NCBI RefSeq assembly: GCF_013177315.1
Contig: NZ_CP053661.1
Coordinates: 1,488,001 to 1,552,000 of the forward strand
DNA from: Thermoleptolyngbya sichuanensis A183
Lineage (GTDB): Bacteria > Cyanobacteriota > Cyanobacteriia > Elainellales > Elainellaceae
DNA: 64,000 nucleotides
Direction of reading: 5' to 3'
Shown here: piece by piece, positions 45,364 to 53,766 of the stretch
Layout: each line of letters begins with the position of its first letter
Position numbering within the stretch: position 1 is the stretch's first letter
Notes under the pieces: model-generated
What the model was told of the DNA's origin: nothing
The model's input: only the letters and a program-made list of their open reading frames with translations
Database searches by the model: none
Program-made: the position numbers and the translations under genes

Positions 45364-46023
45364 ATGAAACTAGCCTCAACGTTTGCTCTAACGGCGATCG
45401 CCGCTGCGGTTTCCGTCCTGTCTGCTCTGCCCGCCGAAGCGCTAAGCATGTTCCGGGACACTGGTCCCAAGTTCAGCCAGGGTCTACCCCCAACGGGCGT
45501 GATTGACTTCGAGACACCTGCTCCTGGCTTCTACAATACGTTTAACGAAGACTATGGCGATATCATTGCCACAGGTAATAGGCTGCGGATTCTGCCTGCA
45601 AGCTCTGCGGTCGATAACTACCTGCGTCTGAGAAATTTAAGCGGCAGCAACGTCACGTTCACCAGCGACTACAAAACCTGGGACTCTTTCGGGTTTTTAT
45701 TTAGAGGTAGGAGCGGTCCTAGTGCAGACATGAACATCGTTTTTAATCTGGTCGGCGGTGGCACCTTTTCCACTACCCTTTCCTATTTGCTTGGCCTATC
45801 GGATCCTGGTAACTACTTCAGCTTTGTGGCTGGTGTCGGTGACCCCACCATCGAATCTGTCACCTTTACTCGAACTAACGGCTGGATTAATATCGACAAC
45901 GTAGCTTACCGAGTTGTGCCCACGCCAGCGCTGCTGCCTGGCATTATTGGTATGGGCATTGCGGCAATCAAGAAGCGCCGTGACGGAGCGCTAGAAGAAA
46001 CTGAGGCCGATGCCGAGGCCTAG
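45364..46023 (+). CDS. PTPA-CTERM sorted exported protein
   Basis: The 219-residue protein has a signal peptide (MKLASTFALTAIAAAVSVLSALPAEA), a beta-rich mature domain of about 150 residues (VIDFETPAPGFYNTFNEDYGDII...WINIDNVAYRVV), and a C-terminal sorting tail PTPALLPGIIGMGIAAIKKRR. The tail has the motif, hydrophobic helix and basic cluster of the PTPA-CTERM group, a variant of PEP-CTERM found mainly in Leptolyngbya-like cyanobacteria; such signals are thought to be processed by exosortase-like enzymes. Oddly, an acidic stretch (DGALEETEADAEA) follows the basic cluster, longer than the usual ending. Possibly an adhesin or matrix protein. Confidence 0.9.
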   Translation: MKLASTFALTAIAAAVSVLSALPAEALSMFRDTGPKFSQGLPPTGVIDFETPAPGFYNTFNEDYGDIIATGNRLRILPASSAVDNYLRLRNLSGSNVTFTSDYKTWDSFGFLFRGRSGPSADMNIVFNLVGGGTFSTTLSYLLGLSDPGNYFSFVAGVGDPTIESVTFTRTNGWINIDNVAYRVVPTPALLPGIIGMGIAAIKKRRDGALEETEADAEA

Positions 46024-46393
46024 AAGGGTTCGCTGGAGGGCGCTCAGGGCTGCTTTGCACTGAGTGCCCACTTAGATGAAACATCCAGACAGGTTTCTTG
46101 AGCCTGCTCGTTCTTAGTCTGGCCTGCGTTAGATGCCGTTGGGATCTAACTAGGCCTTTTTCGCGTCGTTGTTGTTATAACCAGGCTGCTGGGTTGTCGC
46201 AAACAGGTTGCTTGCAGGCAGGTTGGAACTGGCTCCTCGTTAGCCTGCTGCTGGCTGAATCTGCCAGTGGTCGAGCGCAAGGCGATCGCCAATTGCGAGT
46301 GTCCTTCGAGCGCTGATGGATTGAGTCGCTGGAGCATCGGCTCGTCCAGTGCTGAGCCAAACCCCAAAGCCCATCCACCCATCCGGGCTTCCT
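46024..46393. other. Intergenic region after the PTPA-CTERM gene
   Basis: GGGCGCTCAGG pairs imperfectly with ACTGAGTGCCC at 46040-46070, a terminator-like hairpin. Forward frames here lack ribosome sites. The rest shows nothing clear. Confidence 0.45.
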
Positions 46394-46798
46394 TTAGCCA
46401 GCTCGGTGCAGCGACGCGGGCACGCTCAGGTGACAGGTTCGCAGCGGTGGGAAGATCGTCTCTCCATTTACTTCTACGCCGACGGCTCCATCTACGCCCA
46501 GCGCCAAGGCGACCAGTTCGTGCTTGACTCGGGGGCTGGAAAAGCGACCTGTCAGCAAGACGATCGCCCCCCGCTGGCTGACGCGCAGCCCCAGCAGATC
46601 AGTCTCGCGGCAGTGCTGACGAAAACAGTGTTCGACCCGCTTTGAAAGGCCGTCGTAGTCAAATTCGCCGCATAACCCAACCCGCTCTGGCGGAATGCGT
46701 CGGAAGAGCGGCAGAACGGGAGAAAAAACTGACAGAGCGCCAGAGCTGTCGCTACTCTGGTTCTCTTCTGGCTCTGAAAGAAATTGCCGTAAGCTCAT
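46394..46798 (-). CDS. BON-like domain protein
   Basis: I chose the ATG at 46798 (MSLRQFLSEPEENQSSDSS). The 134-residue protein has a Ser-rich start and then a BON-like fold (about 40-125): ERVGLCGEFDYDGLSKRVEHCFRQHC, LLGLRVSQRGAIVLLTGRFSSPRVKHELVALALGVDGAVGVEVNGETIF. The conserved pattern of strand, 'G+V...K..A...A..V.GV..V.N' and final strand is that of BON. Such domains bind lipids or envelope components, but there is no signal peptide. The ribosome site is weak. It might start further upstream. Confidence 0.65.
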   Translation of the reverse strand: MSLRQFLSEPEENQSSDSSGALSVFSPVLPLFRRIPPERVGLCGEFDYDGLSKRVEHCFRQHCRETDLLGLRVSQRGAIVLLTGRFSSPRVKHELVALALGVDGAVGVEVNGETIFPPLRTCHLSVPASLHRAG

Positions 46799-47656
46799 CT
46801 TGAAGGATGTCACCTTAGGGTTTATCAAAGCCAAGACATCAACAAACGGGGAAGACACGAGATCGAGAAGACACAAAACAAGCGTGATCCTGAACCTGCA
46901 ATCCGGAGGGCGATCGCCCAAGTCGTCATGCCCTAAAGCCGCCCCATCATAGGGGAAACCCAACTGAGAAAAAGGCAGCGGGGAACACGTTCGGGCGGCG
47001 GCCCATCTTGCTCCTTAGCCATAAGTCCTATGCAGCCATATTGCAGTCATATGCAAACAGATAAGGTGTAAACGGACGCTCCAACGGACGCTCCGGGCAG
47101 TGCAGGGATTGCACTTTCAAAAGCCGCTATACGGACACAACATCCCAGTCGCTTTTAGAAACCGGAAGAGTCTGGCAAGAAAAGCTATTTCTTGATAAAA
47201 ACTTTTCGCAGACTTTTGCGTTTTCCGTATTTCAACTGAGTGTGTCGCACAACGTATACACAAACATACCGTATAGTCCGCAGAAGATCAACCGATTTAT
47301 GTAACAATCATCACTTTAACTGATCTGCTTGCGGATCTTCGCGCATCAACTCCGTAAAATTCCGTATGCCTCCAATGAGGATAGGCTAAATCTTCATGGT
47401 GTCACTTACAGTCGGGCACGACTTAGGATTCACCCAGGAAGTTCCCGACGGGCAGCCCCACAGAATTGAGCCTGACTTTCTGAGGTCAAATCCTCCAGTG
47501 TCCTGCTGCCGAAGCTAGATCACCTGAAATTACCCTCAGAACTTACGCACTTGCGATTAAGTTTTCTGGGTTTTGGACGATTTCTCGAGGGCGCAGCCCG
47601 CGAGAAATCGTCCAACTGCGTAAGTCCTAACCCTCTTCCAATTGGATTACGTAAGA
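46799..47656. other. Intergenic region with MITE copy 3
   Basis: About 860 bases. It holds several possible promoter-like AT-rich stretches (TATACACAAACATACCGTATAG near 47247-47276), a doubled CCAACGGACGCTCC (47072-47095) and the MITE copy 3 at 47538-47628 just before the end of the reverse-strand gene. No ORF stands out. Confidence 0.5.
47538..47628. mobile_element. MITE-like element, copy 3 (43-bp palindromic core)
   Basis: Ends are AGAACTTACGCA (one change) and TGCGTAAGTCCT; the core is at 47573-47615. ACCCTC flanks it on the left (47532-47537) and again on the right (47630-47635), a likely target duplication. It is in the same orientation as copy 2 and lies 29 bases from the stop of the next gene, where it may end transcription. 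Confidence 0.88.
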
Positions 47657-49072
47657 TTACGGCGGGTCGAACGACAACAAGCGACTGACCGACTCATCGG
47701 TGTTTTTAGCTACAGGTCGATTGGGCGAAATTTCGGATGGTGAAGACGAGGATTGTGCTGCGTTTAGAGCAGCAGCAGAGTTGGTCGCTGGGCTGGTTAA
47801 TGCGACTTTCGGAGGATTGAGAGCAATCGCCCGCTGCACGGCCACCATTCGGCGGGCCTGGTCGCGGGTGATACTTTCGGTCGTGTTGCCCAGCCCTGGT
47901 GCATTCCAGCGCTGCGTGTCGGGGTCGAGAAAGGCGCGGGTGCGGGCCCACAGAATCGCCTCTTCGCCCGTGATTCCCTGCTGGCGGGCTTCCAGCAGGC
48001 GATCGAGATAGCCGCCCCGACTCAACGCCGCACGGGGCGATTGATTCGCCAGATCAATGCCGTTTAGCTGTTCTGCCAGACTTAGCTCTAGTCCTAGGTT
48101 GGCGGCGGTTTGCTGGAGCTGCTGCGCTTGCCGCTGGAGCCGCTGGATTTGCTTGCGGTCGGCTTCGGCGGGCGAGGCTGCGCCGTGCTGATAGGAGAAT
48201 GTGCCCAGGTTCCATACGCCATTGCCCGGATCGGTATGCCCCTGGTAGGCGGCTGTGTAGTCGCCGCGTGGGGTGCGCGTGCCCTCGGCGCTGCCTACGG
48301 CGATCGCCACCAGCGAGTCTACCCCGCCTGCAAACGCCGCCTGAAGCATGGCGGGCAGCGCTGCGAGAACTGGACTTTCTGAGGAGACCGACGCTACAAC
48401 AGGAGCGATCGCCGCCGGAACCAACTCTAGATCAAAACTCAGCGCCGGGTCTTTGGCAGCGGAGGGCGACCCCGCCAGCGCTATAGAAGCAGGGGCTTCA
48501 GAGTGGGAACCAGGGGGCGAGTCTTGGGACGGGGGAGCCTGGCCTAACGATGACACCACAGAGGGTGGCGCAGATTGTGTCTGAACTTGTACATTTCCTT
48601 GATTGGGCTGGGCCGGGCTGGGCGGTGGGGGCGGCAATTTTAGCTGAGCCGCAGTTCGCCCCTTTCCCAATGGCGGCTCGGTGGCCTGAGGAGGCACAGG
48701 CAGCGGCGCGATTGGCGGCGGGTCGGCAACGGGGTGTTCCTCATTAGAGGGGGCGATGTCGCTTTGCAAGGCTGAAGCCAACGCTACAGTCGTAGCGTCT
48801 TGTGAGCCAGTGGCCAGCGGACTGGTGGCGGGCAAATTAGCAGCAGCAGGAAACTCCAGCGACACCCGATCGGGAGAAAGGGCGATCGCCGTCTGGTTTA
48901 CAACTGACCCCGCCAGCACTAGCGCCATCGACCCCGCCAGCAGACCCCTGAACCCACTCCACCGGGAAGCCGACGACTTTAGAACCAGCGTCAGCGATGG
49001 GGCGGGCGAGTGGTCAGCCCCCTCCAGCGGATAGCCGCCGACGATATAGCCCAGGATTGCCAGTTCTGCCAT
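47657..49072 (-). CDS. Membrane-anchored Pro-rich protein with a conserved C-terminal domain
   Basis: The 471-residue protein has a cytoplasmic start of about 42 residues, a membrane helix (GLLAGSMALVLAGSVVNQTAIAL, about 43-65), about 150 residues of Pro/Ala/Ser linker, and a C-terminal domain (about 250-430). The domain has AVGSAEGTRTPRGDYTAAYQGHTDPGNGVWNLGTFSYQHGA, then a coiled helix and NTTESITRDQARRMVAVQRAIAL. The first motif has the look of a lysozyme-like or structural wall domain and is conserved in cyanobacterial proteins, but I cannot assign catalysis. It is the last gene of a cluster of five reverse-strand envelope genes. Confidence 0.78.
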   Translation of the reverse strand: MAELAILGYIVGGYPLEGADHSPAPSLTLVLKSSASRWSGFRGLLAGSMALVLAGSVVNQTAIALSPDRVSLEFPAAANLPATSPLATGSQDATTVALASALQSDIAPSNEEHPVADPPPIAPLPVPPQATEPPLGKGRTAAQLKLPPPPPSPAQPNQGNVQVQTQSAPPSVVSSLGQAPPSQDSPPGSHSEAPASIALAGSPSAAKDPALSFDLELVPAAIAPVVASVSSESPVLAALPAMLQAAFAGGVDSLVAIAVGSAEGTRTPRGDYTAAYQGHTDPGNGVWNLGTFSYQHGAASPAEADRKQIQRLQRQAQQLQQTAANLGLELSLAEQLNGIDLANQSPRAALSRGGYLDRLLEARQQGITGEEAILWARTRAFLDPDTQRWNAPGLGNTTESITRDQARRMVAVQRAIALNPPKVALTSPATNSAAALNAAQSSSSPSEISPNRPVAKNTDESVSRLLSFDPP

Positions 49073-49119
49073 GTTGGGGGTTGGTCTGTCGGGGAAGAGT
49101 ATAGGGGAGGAGCGGGGAG

Positions 49120-49602
49120 TCAGGGCGATCGCAGCAATCGGGTCAGCAGTGCGGACGACGGTTCCACCAGGGCCCAGCGGCCATCAGTCTGTTTTCGCAG
49201 CGTGGCGAAATGCAGCACCTCGCCACGCCCCAGCGCTTGCCCTTCTTGCACGCTGCCCAGACTAGGCCGCCGCAGCCCACACAGCCGCAGCAGATAGGCA
49301 GGCACTTCAGGACTGGAAAACACAACGCAATTCCCAGCGGTTGGCTGCATCTGTCCGTCAAATGGGGCATAGACCCGCTGACCTGCCAAGTCAATGGAAA
49401 TATCGCCCAGCCCCGCCAACACGCGATGACCCGCGATCGCACTTCCCGGTTGAATTTGCCAGGTCTGATGGATGGGCACACTGCGAGCGGTTGGCGGTTC
49501 CTGGGCTATGCCGCAAGCTGTCAGGGGAATCAGCAGGGCGATTCGCAAAGCGTTCGCGCAAGCGGTGTAGCACACTTTCCCTACGGAAATCGCCCCCCAC
49601 AT
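49120..49602 (-). CDS. Lipoprotein with a degenerate LytM-like domain
   Basis: I chose the ATG at 49602 (WGAISVGKVCYTACANALRIALLIPLTACGIAQ), which gives a good lipobox at PLTAC; the longer frame is less likely. The 160-residue protein has a domain resembling the LytM/biotin-like beta fold (AGLGDISIDLAGQRVYAPFDGQMQPTAGNCVVFSSPEVPAYLLRLCGLRRPSLGSVQEGQALGRGEVLHFATL). The 'G..V.AP.DG.V' pattern is kept, but the catalytic His and Asp of M23 peptidases are not seen, so it would be a non-enzymatic wall-binding protein. It is followed 47 bases on by the Pro-rich gene. Confidence 0.68.
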   Translation of the reverse strand: MWGAISVGKVCYTACANALRIALLIPLTACGIAQEPPTARSVPIHQTWQIQPGSAIAGHRVLAGLGDISIDLAGQRVYAPFDGQMQPTAGNCVVFSSPEVPAYLLRLCGLRRPSLGSVQEGQALGRGEVLHFATLRKQTDGRWALVEPSSALLTRLLRSP

Positions 49603-49636
49603 GGGCCGCCGATTCCGATACGCGCCTAATGGGCGC

Positions 49637-50026
49637 TTACTTCTTAAATACAAAGTCATAGCCCGCATACTCATTGCCCTCGTACAGCACCACAAACCAG
49701 GTCTGCGGGTCAAACGCCAGGGGGTAGGCTTCCCGGTCGGCGGGCACTCCGGCGCGAATCTCGACCTGCGGCAGCCGACAGTAGGGTTCGCTGATCACTG
49801 CTTTCACCTGCTCCCGGCTGCTGCGCTCAGGAATGCTGAGCAGTTGTGAAAGCTTGTCGCGGTGCAGCACCGACTGCGACTGCACCACCTCCAAACACTT
49901 GTTGCTAACAGGCTTGGGACGGCGATCGCCCAAATCCGTCATCAGCATCGCCAGCATCAGCAGCGACCCACCCATGACCAAATAGGACGCGGGATTTTTG
50001 CGTTCGGGTTTACGGCGCTTCATCAT
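49637..50026 (-). CDS. Small membrane-anchored cyanobacterial protein
   Basis: I chose ATG-ATG at 50026 with GAAGGAGG before it. The 129-residue protein has a basic start (MMKRRKPERKNPASY), a membrane helix (LVMGGSLLMLAMLMTDLG) and a compact domain (about 40-129) with two Cys (NKCLEVVQSQSVLHRDKLSQLL, YCRLPQVEIRAGVPADREAYPLAFDPQTWFVVLYEGNEYAGYDFVF). It occurs in cyanobacteria as a hypothetical protein; the domain looks structured and outward-facing. Its start overlaps the small ORF at 50010-50099, a sign of coupling. Confidence 0.8.
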   Translation of the reverse strand: MMKRRKPERKNPASYLVMGGSLLMLAMLMTDLGDRRPKPVSNKCLEVVQSQSVLHRDKLSQLLSIPERSSREQVKAVISEPYCRLPQVEIRAGVPADREAYPLAFDPQTWFVVLYEGNEYAGYDFVFKK

Positions 50027-50099
50027 TTCCTCCTTCGCCAACTAGCACGAAGCAAGACAGCACAATTAATAGCCAGGCCGCTCCAAGAAGTACACTCAT
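50010..50099 (-). CDS. Possible 29-residue membrane peptide overlapping the next gene
   Basis: The peptide MSVLLGAAWLLIVLSCFVLV then GEGGNDEAP is read by hand on the reverse strand. A single hydrophobic helix and a polar tail suit a small membrane peptide of the PetM/PsbX/PsaM type, though it matches none I know. Its end overlaps the start of the 49637-50026 gene, whose ribosome site (GAAGGAGG) lies inside it, so translation could be coupled. No strong site precedes its own ATG. Confidence 0.4.
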   Translation of the reverse strand: MSVLLGAAWLLIVLSCFVLVGEGGNDEAP

Positions 50100-50126
50100 A
50101 GGAATTAAGGGGGGTAGGGGGTTAAC

Positions 50127-50591
50127 TTAGAGCCAGAGTCCGGTCAGGAAGAGTCCAGCAGCAATCAGACAGAGGCGATAGCCCAATAGCAGCGACAGAC
50201 GAGGAACTCGGAACGACAGGGCCGTTGCCACGATTGCAGGGGTGAGCAGGGCGATCGCCACAGGAACCCAAAGCTGCGGCAGCGCCAGTAGAATTTGGTG
50301 CGTCGCCACCCGAAACAGCACACCACCCGCCAGCCAACCCCCCGCTTCGGCACAGAACGACAGCGGCTCGCTCGGCGGTTGCAGCCATTTCGCCAGCCTT
50401 CGCCCCCAAGCTGGATAGCCAGCCGACGATTGGGGGCGATTCCGTCTAGTCCGTCTGACAGATCGCCCTTTAGAAAGAGCCGGGTCAGCCGACGCTGAAG
50501 AACGCGGAGTAGCTGGGGAAGCCGCTGGGGATGAACCGTTTGCTTCGGGCGGAGCGGGGGCAAGCTGAATTTGCATAGGACGGATTTGCAT
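50127..50591 (-). CDS. Membrane protein of unknown function
   Basis: I chose the ATG at 50591 (MQIRPMQIQLAPAPPEANGSS); a longer frame starts at 50648. About 154 residues: a disordered Pro/Ser/Arg start, then two or three hydrophobic helices (ILLALPQLWVPVAIALLTPAIVATALSF; LSLLLGYRLCLIAAGLFLTGLWL). It has no recognisable domain. It is the first gene of the reverse-strand cluster that ends at 47657. Confidence 0.65.
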   Translation of the reverse strand: MQIRPMQIQLAPAPPEANGSSPAASPATPRSSASADPALSKGRSVRRTRRNRPQSSAGYPAWGRRLAKWLQPPSEPLSFCAEAGGWLAGGVLFRVATHQILLALPQLWVPVAIALLTPAIVATALSFRVPRLSLLLGYRLCLIAAGLFLTGLWL

Positions 50592-51123
50592 GGGGCACGT
50601 TAGCGCAAGGGAAAGCTTGGGAAGCCCGAAGCCCGGTTTATCCGACAATTAGCAATTAGAAGAGTCGCAGGCGATTCGGGAATTCAGAACACCAACTTCA
50701 GGTCGGGCTTGGAACGAAGCAGGTTTACAGCGGGTTTAAAGCAGTGCAGTTAAAAACAGGCAGTGCAAGATCGTGCAATGCAATAAGGGGTGGGCAGTAA
50801 ACGGTGGGCAATCAGCAGTGGGCAATCAGCAGTGGGATAAGCGAAAGTGGCGATCGCACTAGCGTTGCGGAGCAACCTCGCCCCCAAAAAAACTGCGTTC
50901 CTTTAGTTTAGTACAATTGTACTTAAAACGTAAATGATCTAACGCCCTGGCTTTTGTGCGCTTTTTCTGGAGGTCAGTGTCTGGCTCGTATTCCCATTCT
51001 CTGAACGATTTCCGCCGCTTTTTCCCACGCCATCTCGCCTATCTCGTGCGCCCAGCGACGCAGCAACGTTATGATTCCTTCTGTATCACGCACTTGCTGG
51101 GCCGTCCCCCGATCCTCAAACCC
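50592..51123. other. Intergenic region upstream of the ABC permease
   Basis: About 530 bases with GTGGGCAATCAGCA repeated near 50804-50834 and one HIP1-like site at 50850. The long frame before 51124 lacks a ribosome site and is Phe/Arg-rich, probably not coding. AT-rich sequence at 50905-50940 (TTTAGTACAATTGTACTTAAAA, containing an inverted GTACAATTGTAC) could be an operator or promoter. Confidence 0.5.
50912..50929. promoter_or_regulatory. Possible operator: AGTACAATTGTACT palindrome
   Basis: A perfect 14-base palindrome sits in an AT-rich stretch about 200 bases before the permease gene. It could bind a dimeric regulator; no factor is known. Confidence 0.3.
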
Positions 51124-52059
51124 ATGGCCTCTCCCTTGTCTCCCGAACACGCTTCGGCTGCCCGCTCAGTCCGCACCAGGGTATGGCTTTCACGGCTCGC
51201 ACCCTACCTGTTTCTGGCTCCGGCACTGCTGGTCTTGGGGCTGACGATTTTTTACCCCGCGCTCAACGCCTTCTACCTCAGCTTCACCCAGTTTGAATTT
51301 GACATCACCCAGCCCCCCGCCTGGGTCGGCACTGCAAATTTCCAGCGCCTCGTCCGCGACCCCATCTTCTGGCAAACGTTGCGAAACACGCTGCTTTACT
51401 TGATTTGCGTTGTTCCTATCTTGGTGACGCTGCCGCTGGGCCTGGCCATCTTGGTAAATCGGGCATTACCGGGAATTGGCGGGTTTCGGGCAGCGTTTTA
51501 TACGCCTGTGGTGATTTCGATGGTGGTAGCGGGGATCGCCTGGCGCTGGCTCTATGCCGAAACGGGGCTGCTGAACCAACTGCTGCGCTGGCTGGGGCTA
51601 TCGGAGGCGGGTGTGCCCTGGCTGACCAGCCCACAACTTGCCCTGTTTAGCGTCATGGCGGTGACGATTTGGAAAGGGCTGGGCTATTACATGGTGATTT
51701 ACCTGGCAGGGCTACAGGCAATCCCAGCAGATTTATACGAAGCGGGGGCGATCGATGGCTCCACGGGCTGGAAAAAACATTGGGACATTACAGTGCCGCT
51801 GATGCAGCCCTATCTGCTGCTGGTGGCGGTGATTTCTGCCATTTCGGCAACGAAGGTGTTTGAGGAAGTGTTTGTGATGACGCAGGGCGGCCCGCGCAAC
51901 AGTTCCAAAACAATGGTTTACTACGTGTACGAGCGGGCGTTTCAGGATTTGGAATTGAGCTACGCTTGTACGATAGGGCTGGTGTTGTTTCTGATTATTT
52001 TGGGTTTGTCGGTGCTGCGGCTGATGCTGCGTTCGGAATCGCCAGATTTGCCAGGTTGA
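51124..52059 (+). CDS. ABC sugar transporter permease (MalF/UgpA type)
   Basis: I chose the ATG at 51124 (MASPLSPEHASAARSV). The 311-residue protein has six helices (APYLFLAPALLVLGLTIFYP first) and the EAA loop EAGAIDGSTGWKKHWDITVPLMQPYLL, with FVMTQGGPRNSSKT after it. This is the MalF-like subunit of a carbohydrate ABC importer. The second permease, the solute-binding protein and the ATPase are not next to it, so it is an orphan subunit whose partners lie elsewhere, as often in cyanobacteria. Its sugar is unknown; glucosylglycerol and trehalose/maltose importers have close relatives. Confidence 0.9.
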   Translation: MASPLSPEHASAARSVRTRVWLSRLAPYLFLAPALLVLGLTIFYPALNAFYLSFTQFEFDITQPPAWVGTANFQRLVRDPIFWQTLRNTLLYLICVVPILVTLPLGLAILVNRALPGIGGFRAAFYTPVVISMVVAGIAWRWLYAETGLLNQLLRWLGLSEAGVPWLTSPQLALFSVMAVTIWKGLGYYMVIYLAGLQAIPADLYEAGAIDGSTGWKKHWDITVPLMQPYLLLVAVISAISATKVFEEVFVMTQGGPRNSSKTMVYYVYERAFQDLELSYACTIGLVLFLIILGLSVLRLMLRSESPDLPG

Positions 52060-52585
52060 CGCATGATTTCTGACGATTTCTAACAAAACCTCGGCAAAAC
52101 CCTTGCAAAACTTTAGATAAAACTTTCCGGTTAGCTTCTAGAAAGCTTCGCCGTATAATGTCTGGGCATCTATCATTTGCATGAACTGAACATTTGCATG
52201 AACCGAATTTTTAGCCGAATTGTTCTAAGAGGATGTTTGAAAAGTCCTACTGTTTGTAGCAAAGCGTGCAAGATTCCCCTAAATCCCCCTTAAAAAGGGG
52301 GACTTTAAGGCGGTTTCCCCCCTTTTTAAGGGGGGCTAGGGGGGATCTCTGAGTGCTTAACATTACAGGCGATACCTTTTCAAACACCCTCTAAGTGCAT
52401 TCCTGAGTGCATCCCACTAAGTAACCCGACTGACACTAACCCGACTGAACTCGTCTTAATAAGCTGCTCGGTTACATTCGATCCTTGTTGTGCTGACTTG
52501 ATTGTTTCGCTGATTTGATCAGATTTGCGTCCTGCCTGCGTCGTCACCGTTGCCATCAATCCTTAAAATCTGACTACACAATCCT
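52060..52585. other. Intergenic region with an inverted-repeat element
   Basis: About 525 bases, mostly occupied by the element at 52228-52392. CATTTGCATGAAC is doubled at 52176-52203. AACCCGACTGA is doubled near 52425-52447. The coaD promoter should lie within the last 150 bases. Confidence 0.55.
52228..52392. mobile_element. MITE-like element with G/C-run hairpin
   Basis: The ends AGAGGATGTTTGAAAAGT and CCTTTTCAAACACCCTCT match inverted at 16 of 18 positions. The middle is an imperfect palindrome of CCCCCTTAAAAAGGGGG and CCCCCTTTTTAAGGGGGG arms. TA precedes the left end and follows the right end, fitting IS630-type targeting. It is 165 bp with no coding capacity. Fragments of the same C5/G5 hairpin occur at 39529 and near 3925. 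Confidence 0.8.
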
Positions 52586-53146
52586 GTGATAGCGGTTTAT
52601 CCTGGTAGCTTTGATCCTATTACCCTGGGGCATCTCGATATCATCGAGCGTGGCAGTCGGCTATTTGGTCGGCTGATTGTCGTTGTCATGCGGAATCCCA
52701 GCAAAACGCCGCTGTTTCCGGTTGATCAGCGGGTAGCACAGATTCAGCAGGCGACTCAGCACTTGCCGAATGTCGAAGTTGACACATTTGATGGATTGAC
52801 CGTGACCTATGCCAGAATGCAGGGAGCAAAGGTCTTGCTGCGGGGGCTGCGTGTCCTCTCTGATTTTGAGAAGGAGTTGCAGATGGCCCACACCAATAAG
52901 ACCCTAGCTGAGGATATCGAAACTTTCTTCTTAGCGACTTCGAGCGAGTATAGTTTTCTGAGTAGCAGCCTAGTTAAAGAAATCGCCAAATTTGGCGGCC
53001 CTGTTGATCATCTCGTCCCTTCCGCCGTCGCGTTAGATATCTGCCAATGCTACGCCAAGACTCCCCCAACCGCATTGCCCCAGACCGCAACGGAACCAGC
53101 GCCAACGCCAGCCTCAATGGAGAGGCGAGCCGAGTCGGTGGAGTAG
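52586..53146 (+). CDS. coaD: Phosphopantetheine adenylyltransferase (CoaD)
   Basis: CoaD transfers AMP from ATP to 4'-phosphopantetheine, making dephospho-CoA in the cytoplasm. The frame starts with GTG 52586. The protein opens [22 protein letters not shown], with the nucleotide-binding TLGH motif, and has the [24 protein letters not shown] and [25 protein letters not shown] segments of the family. The first 160 residues are standard. The tail (about 160-186) is Pro/Thr/Ala-rich and overlaps the next gene in another frame by 100 bases. No good ribosome site precedes the GTG. Confidence 0.95.
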   Translation: MIAVYPGSFDPITLGHLDIIERGSRLFGRLIVVVMRNPSKTPLFPVDQRVAQIQQATQHLPNVEVDTFDGLTVTYARMQGAKVLLRGLRVLSDFEKELQMAHTNKTLAEDIETFFLATSSEYSFLSSSLVKEIAKFGGPVDHLVPSAVALDICQCYAKTPPTALPQTATEPAPTPASMERRAESVE

Positions 53147-53730
53147 ATATCCAGCGCGAACTGGCTAAGCTGGAAGAGATGATCCTGGAAGGATCGCGGC
53201 TGCCGATTATCAATCGGACGCTGATCAACGAGGATCAGGTGCTGGATCAGCTAGAGCTGGTGCAGATGAACCTACATCCGGCTTTTGAAGAGGCGAAGAA
53301 ACTGCTCCAGCACAAGGAAGAGATTTTGCTGGAGGCGGAGCAATACGCCCAGGAAATCATCGAAACGGCAGAGCGGCGGGCCGCGCAAATTCTCGACGAG
53401 ATGGGGCTAGTGCGGCAGGCAGAGCTTGAGATGAAGCAGATTCGCCAGCGTGTGCAGCAGGAATGTGAAGTGGCCCATGAGCAGGCGATGGTAGAAATCG
53501 AGCGGATGCGGCGGCAGACTCAGCAGGAGATTGAAGACATGCGGCGGCGGGCGATCGCCGAATGTGAGGAAATCCAGGCCGGTGCAGATGACTACGCCGA
53601 TCGCATTTTGCAAGATCTAGAGCAGCAGTTTTCCGATATGCTGCGTGTTGTTCGCAATGGCCGGGGCCAGCTCCGTCCCGAAGCTCCGGCGCGAAATCTG
53701 TCGCGGGGAGGCGATCGCCCTAAGAAATAG
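53047..53730 (+). CDS. Coiled-coil protein (ATP-synthase-b-like), overlapping coaD
   Basis: The 227-residue protein starts [23 protein letters not shown] inside coaD. The first 35 residues are disordered; a conserved start [51 protein letters not shown] follows (about 34-83). A long coiled coil fills about 85-205 ([71 protein letters not shown]). It is sometimes labelled ATP synthase subunit b-like or DivIVA-like from this coil alone; it has no membrane helix, so a true b subunit is unlikely. Pairing with coaD is common in cyanobacteria. Its role is unknown; a cell-division or shape scaffold is inference. Confidence 0.85.
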   Translation: MLRQDSPNRIAPDRNGTSANASLNGEASRVGGVDIQRELAKLEEMILEGSRLPIINRTLINEDQVLDQLELVQMNLHPAFEEAKKLLQHKEEILLEAEQYAQEIIETAERRAAQILDEMGLVRQAELEMKQIRQRVQQECEVAHEQAMVEIERMRRQTQQEIEDMRRRAIAECEEIQAGADDYADRILQDLEQQFSDMLRVVRNGRGQLRPEAPARNLSRGGDRPKK

Positions 53731-53766
53731 AGTCAAGAAATAGAGTCTTGGGGCTGAGTCTTGGGG

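Noticed and set aside
53047-53730. ATP synthase subunit b
   Set aside because: The coiled coil is similar, but there is no membrane helix and the gene is not in an atp cluster.
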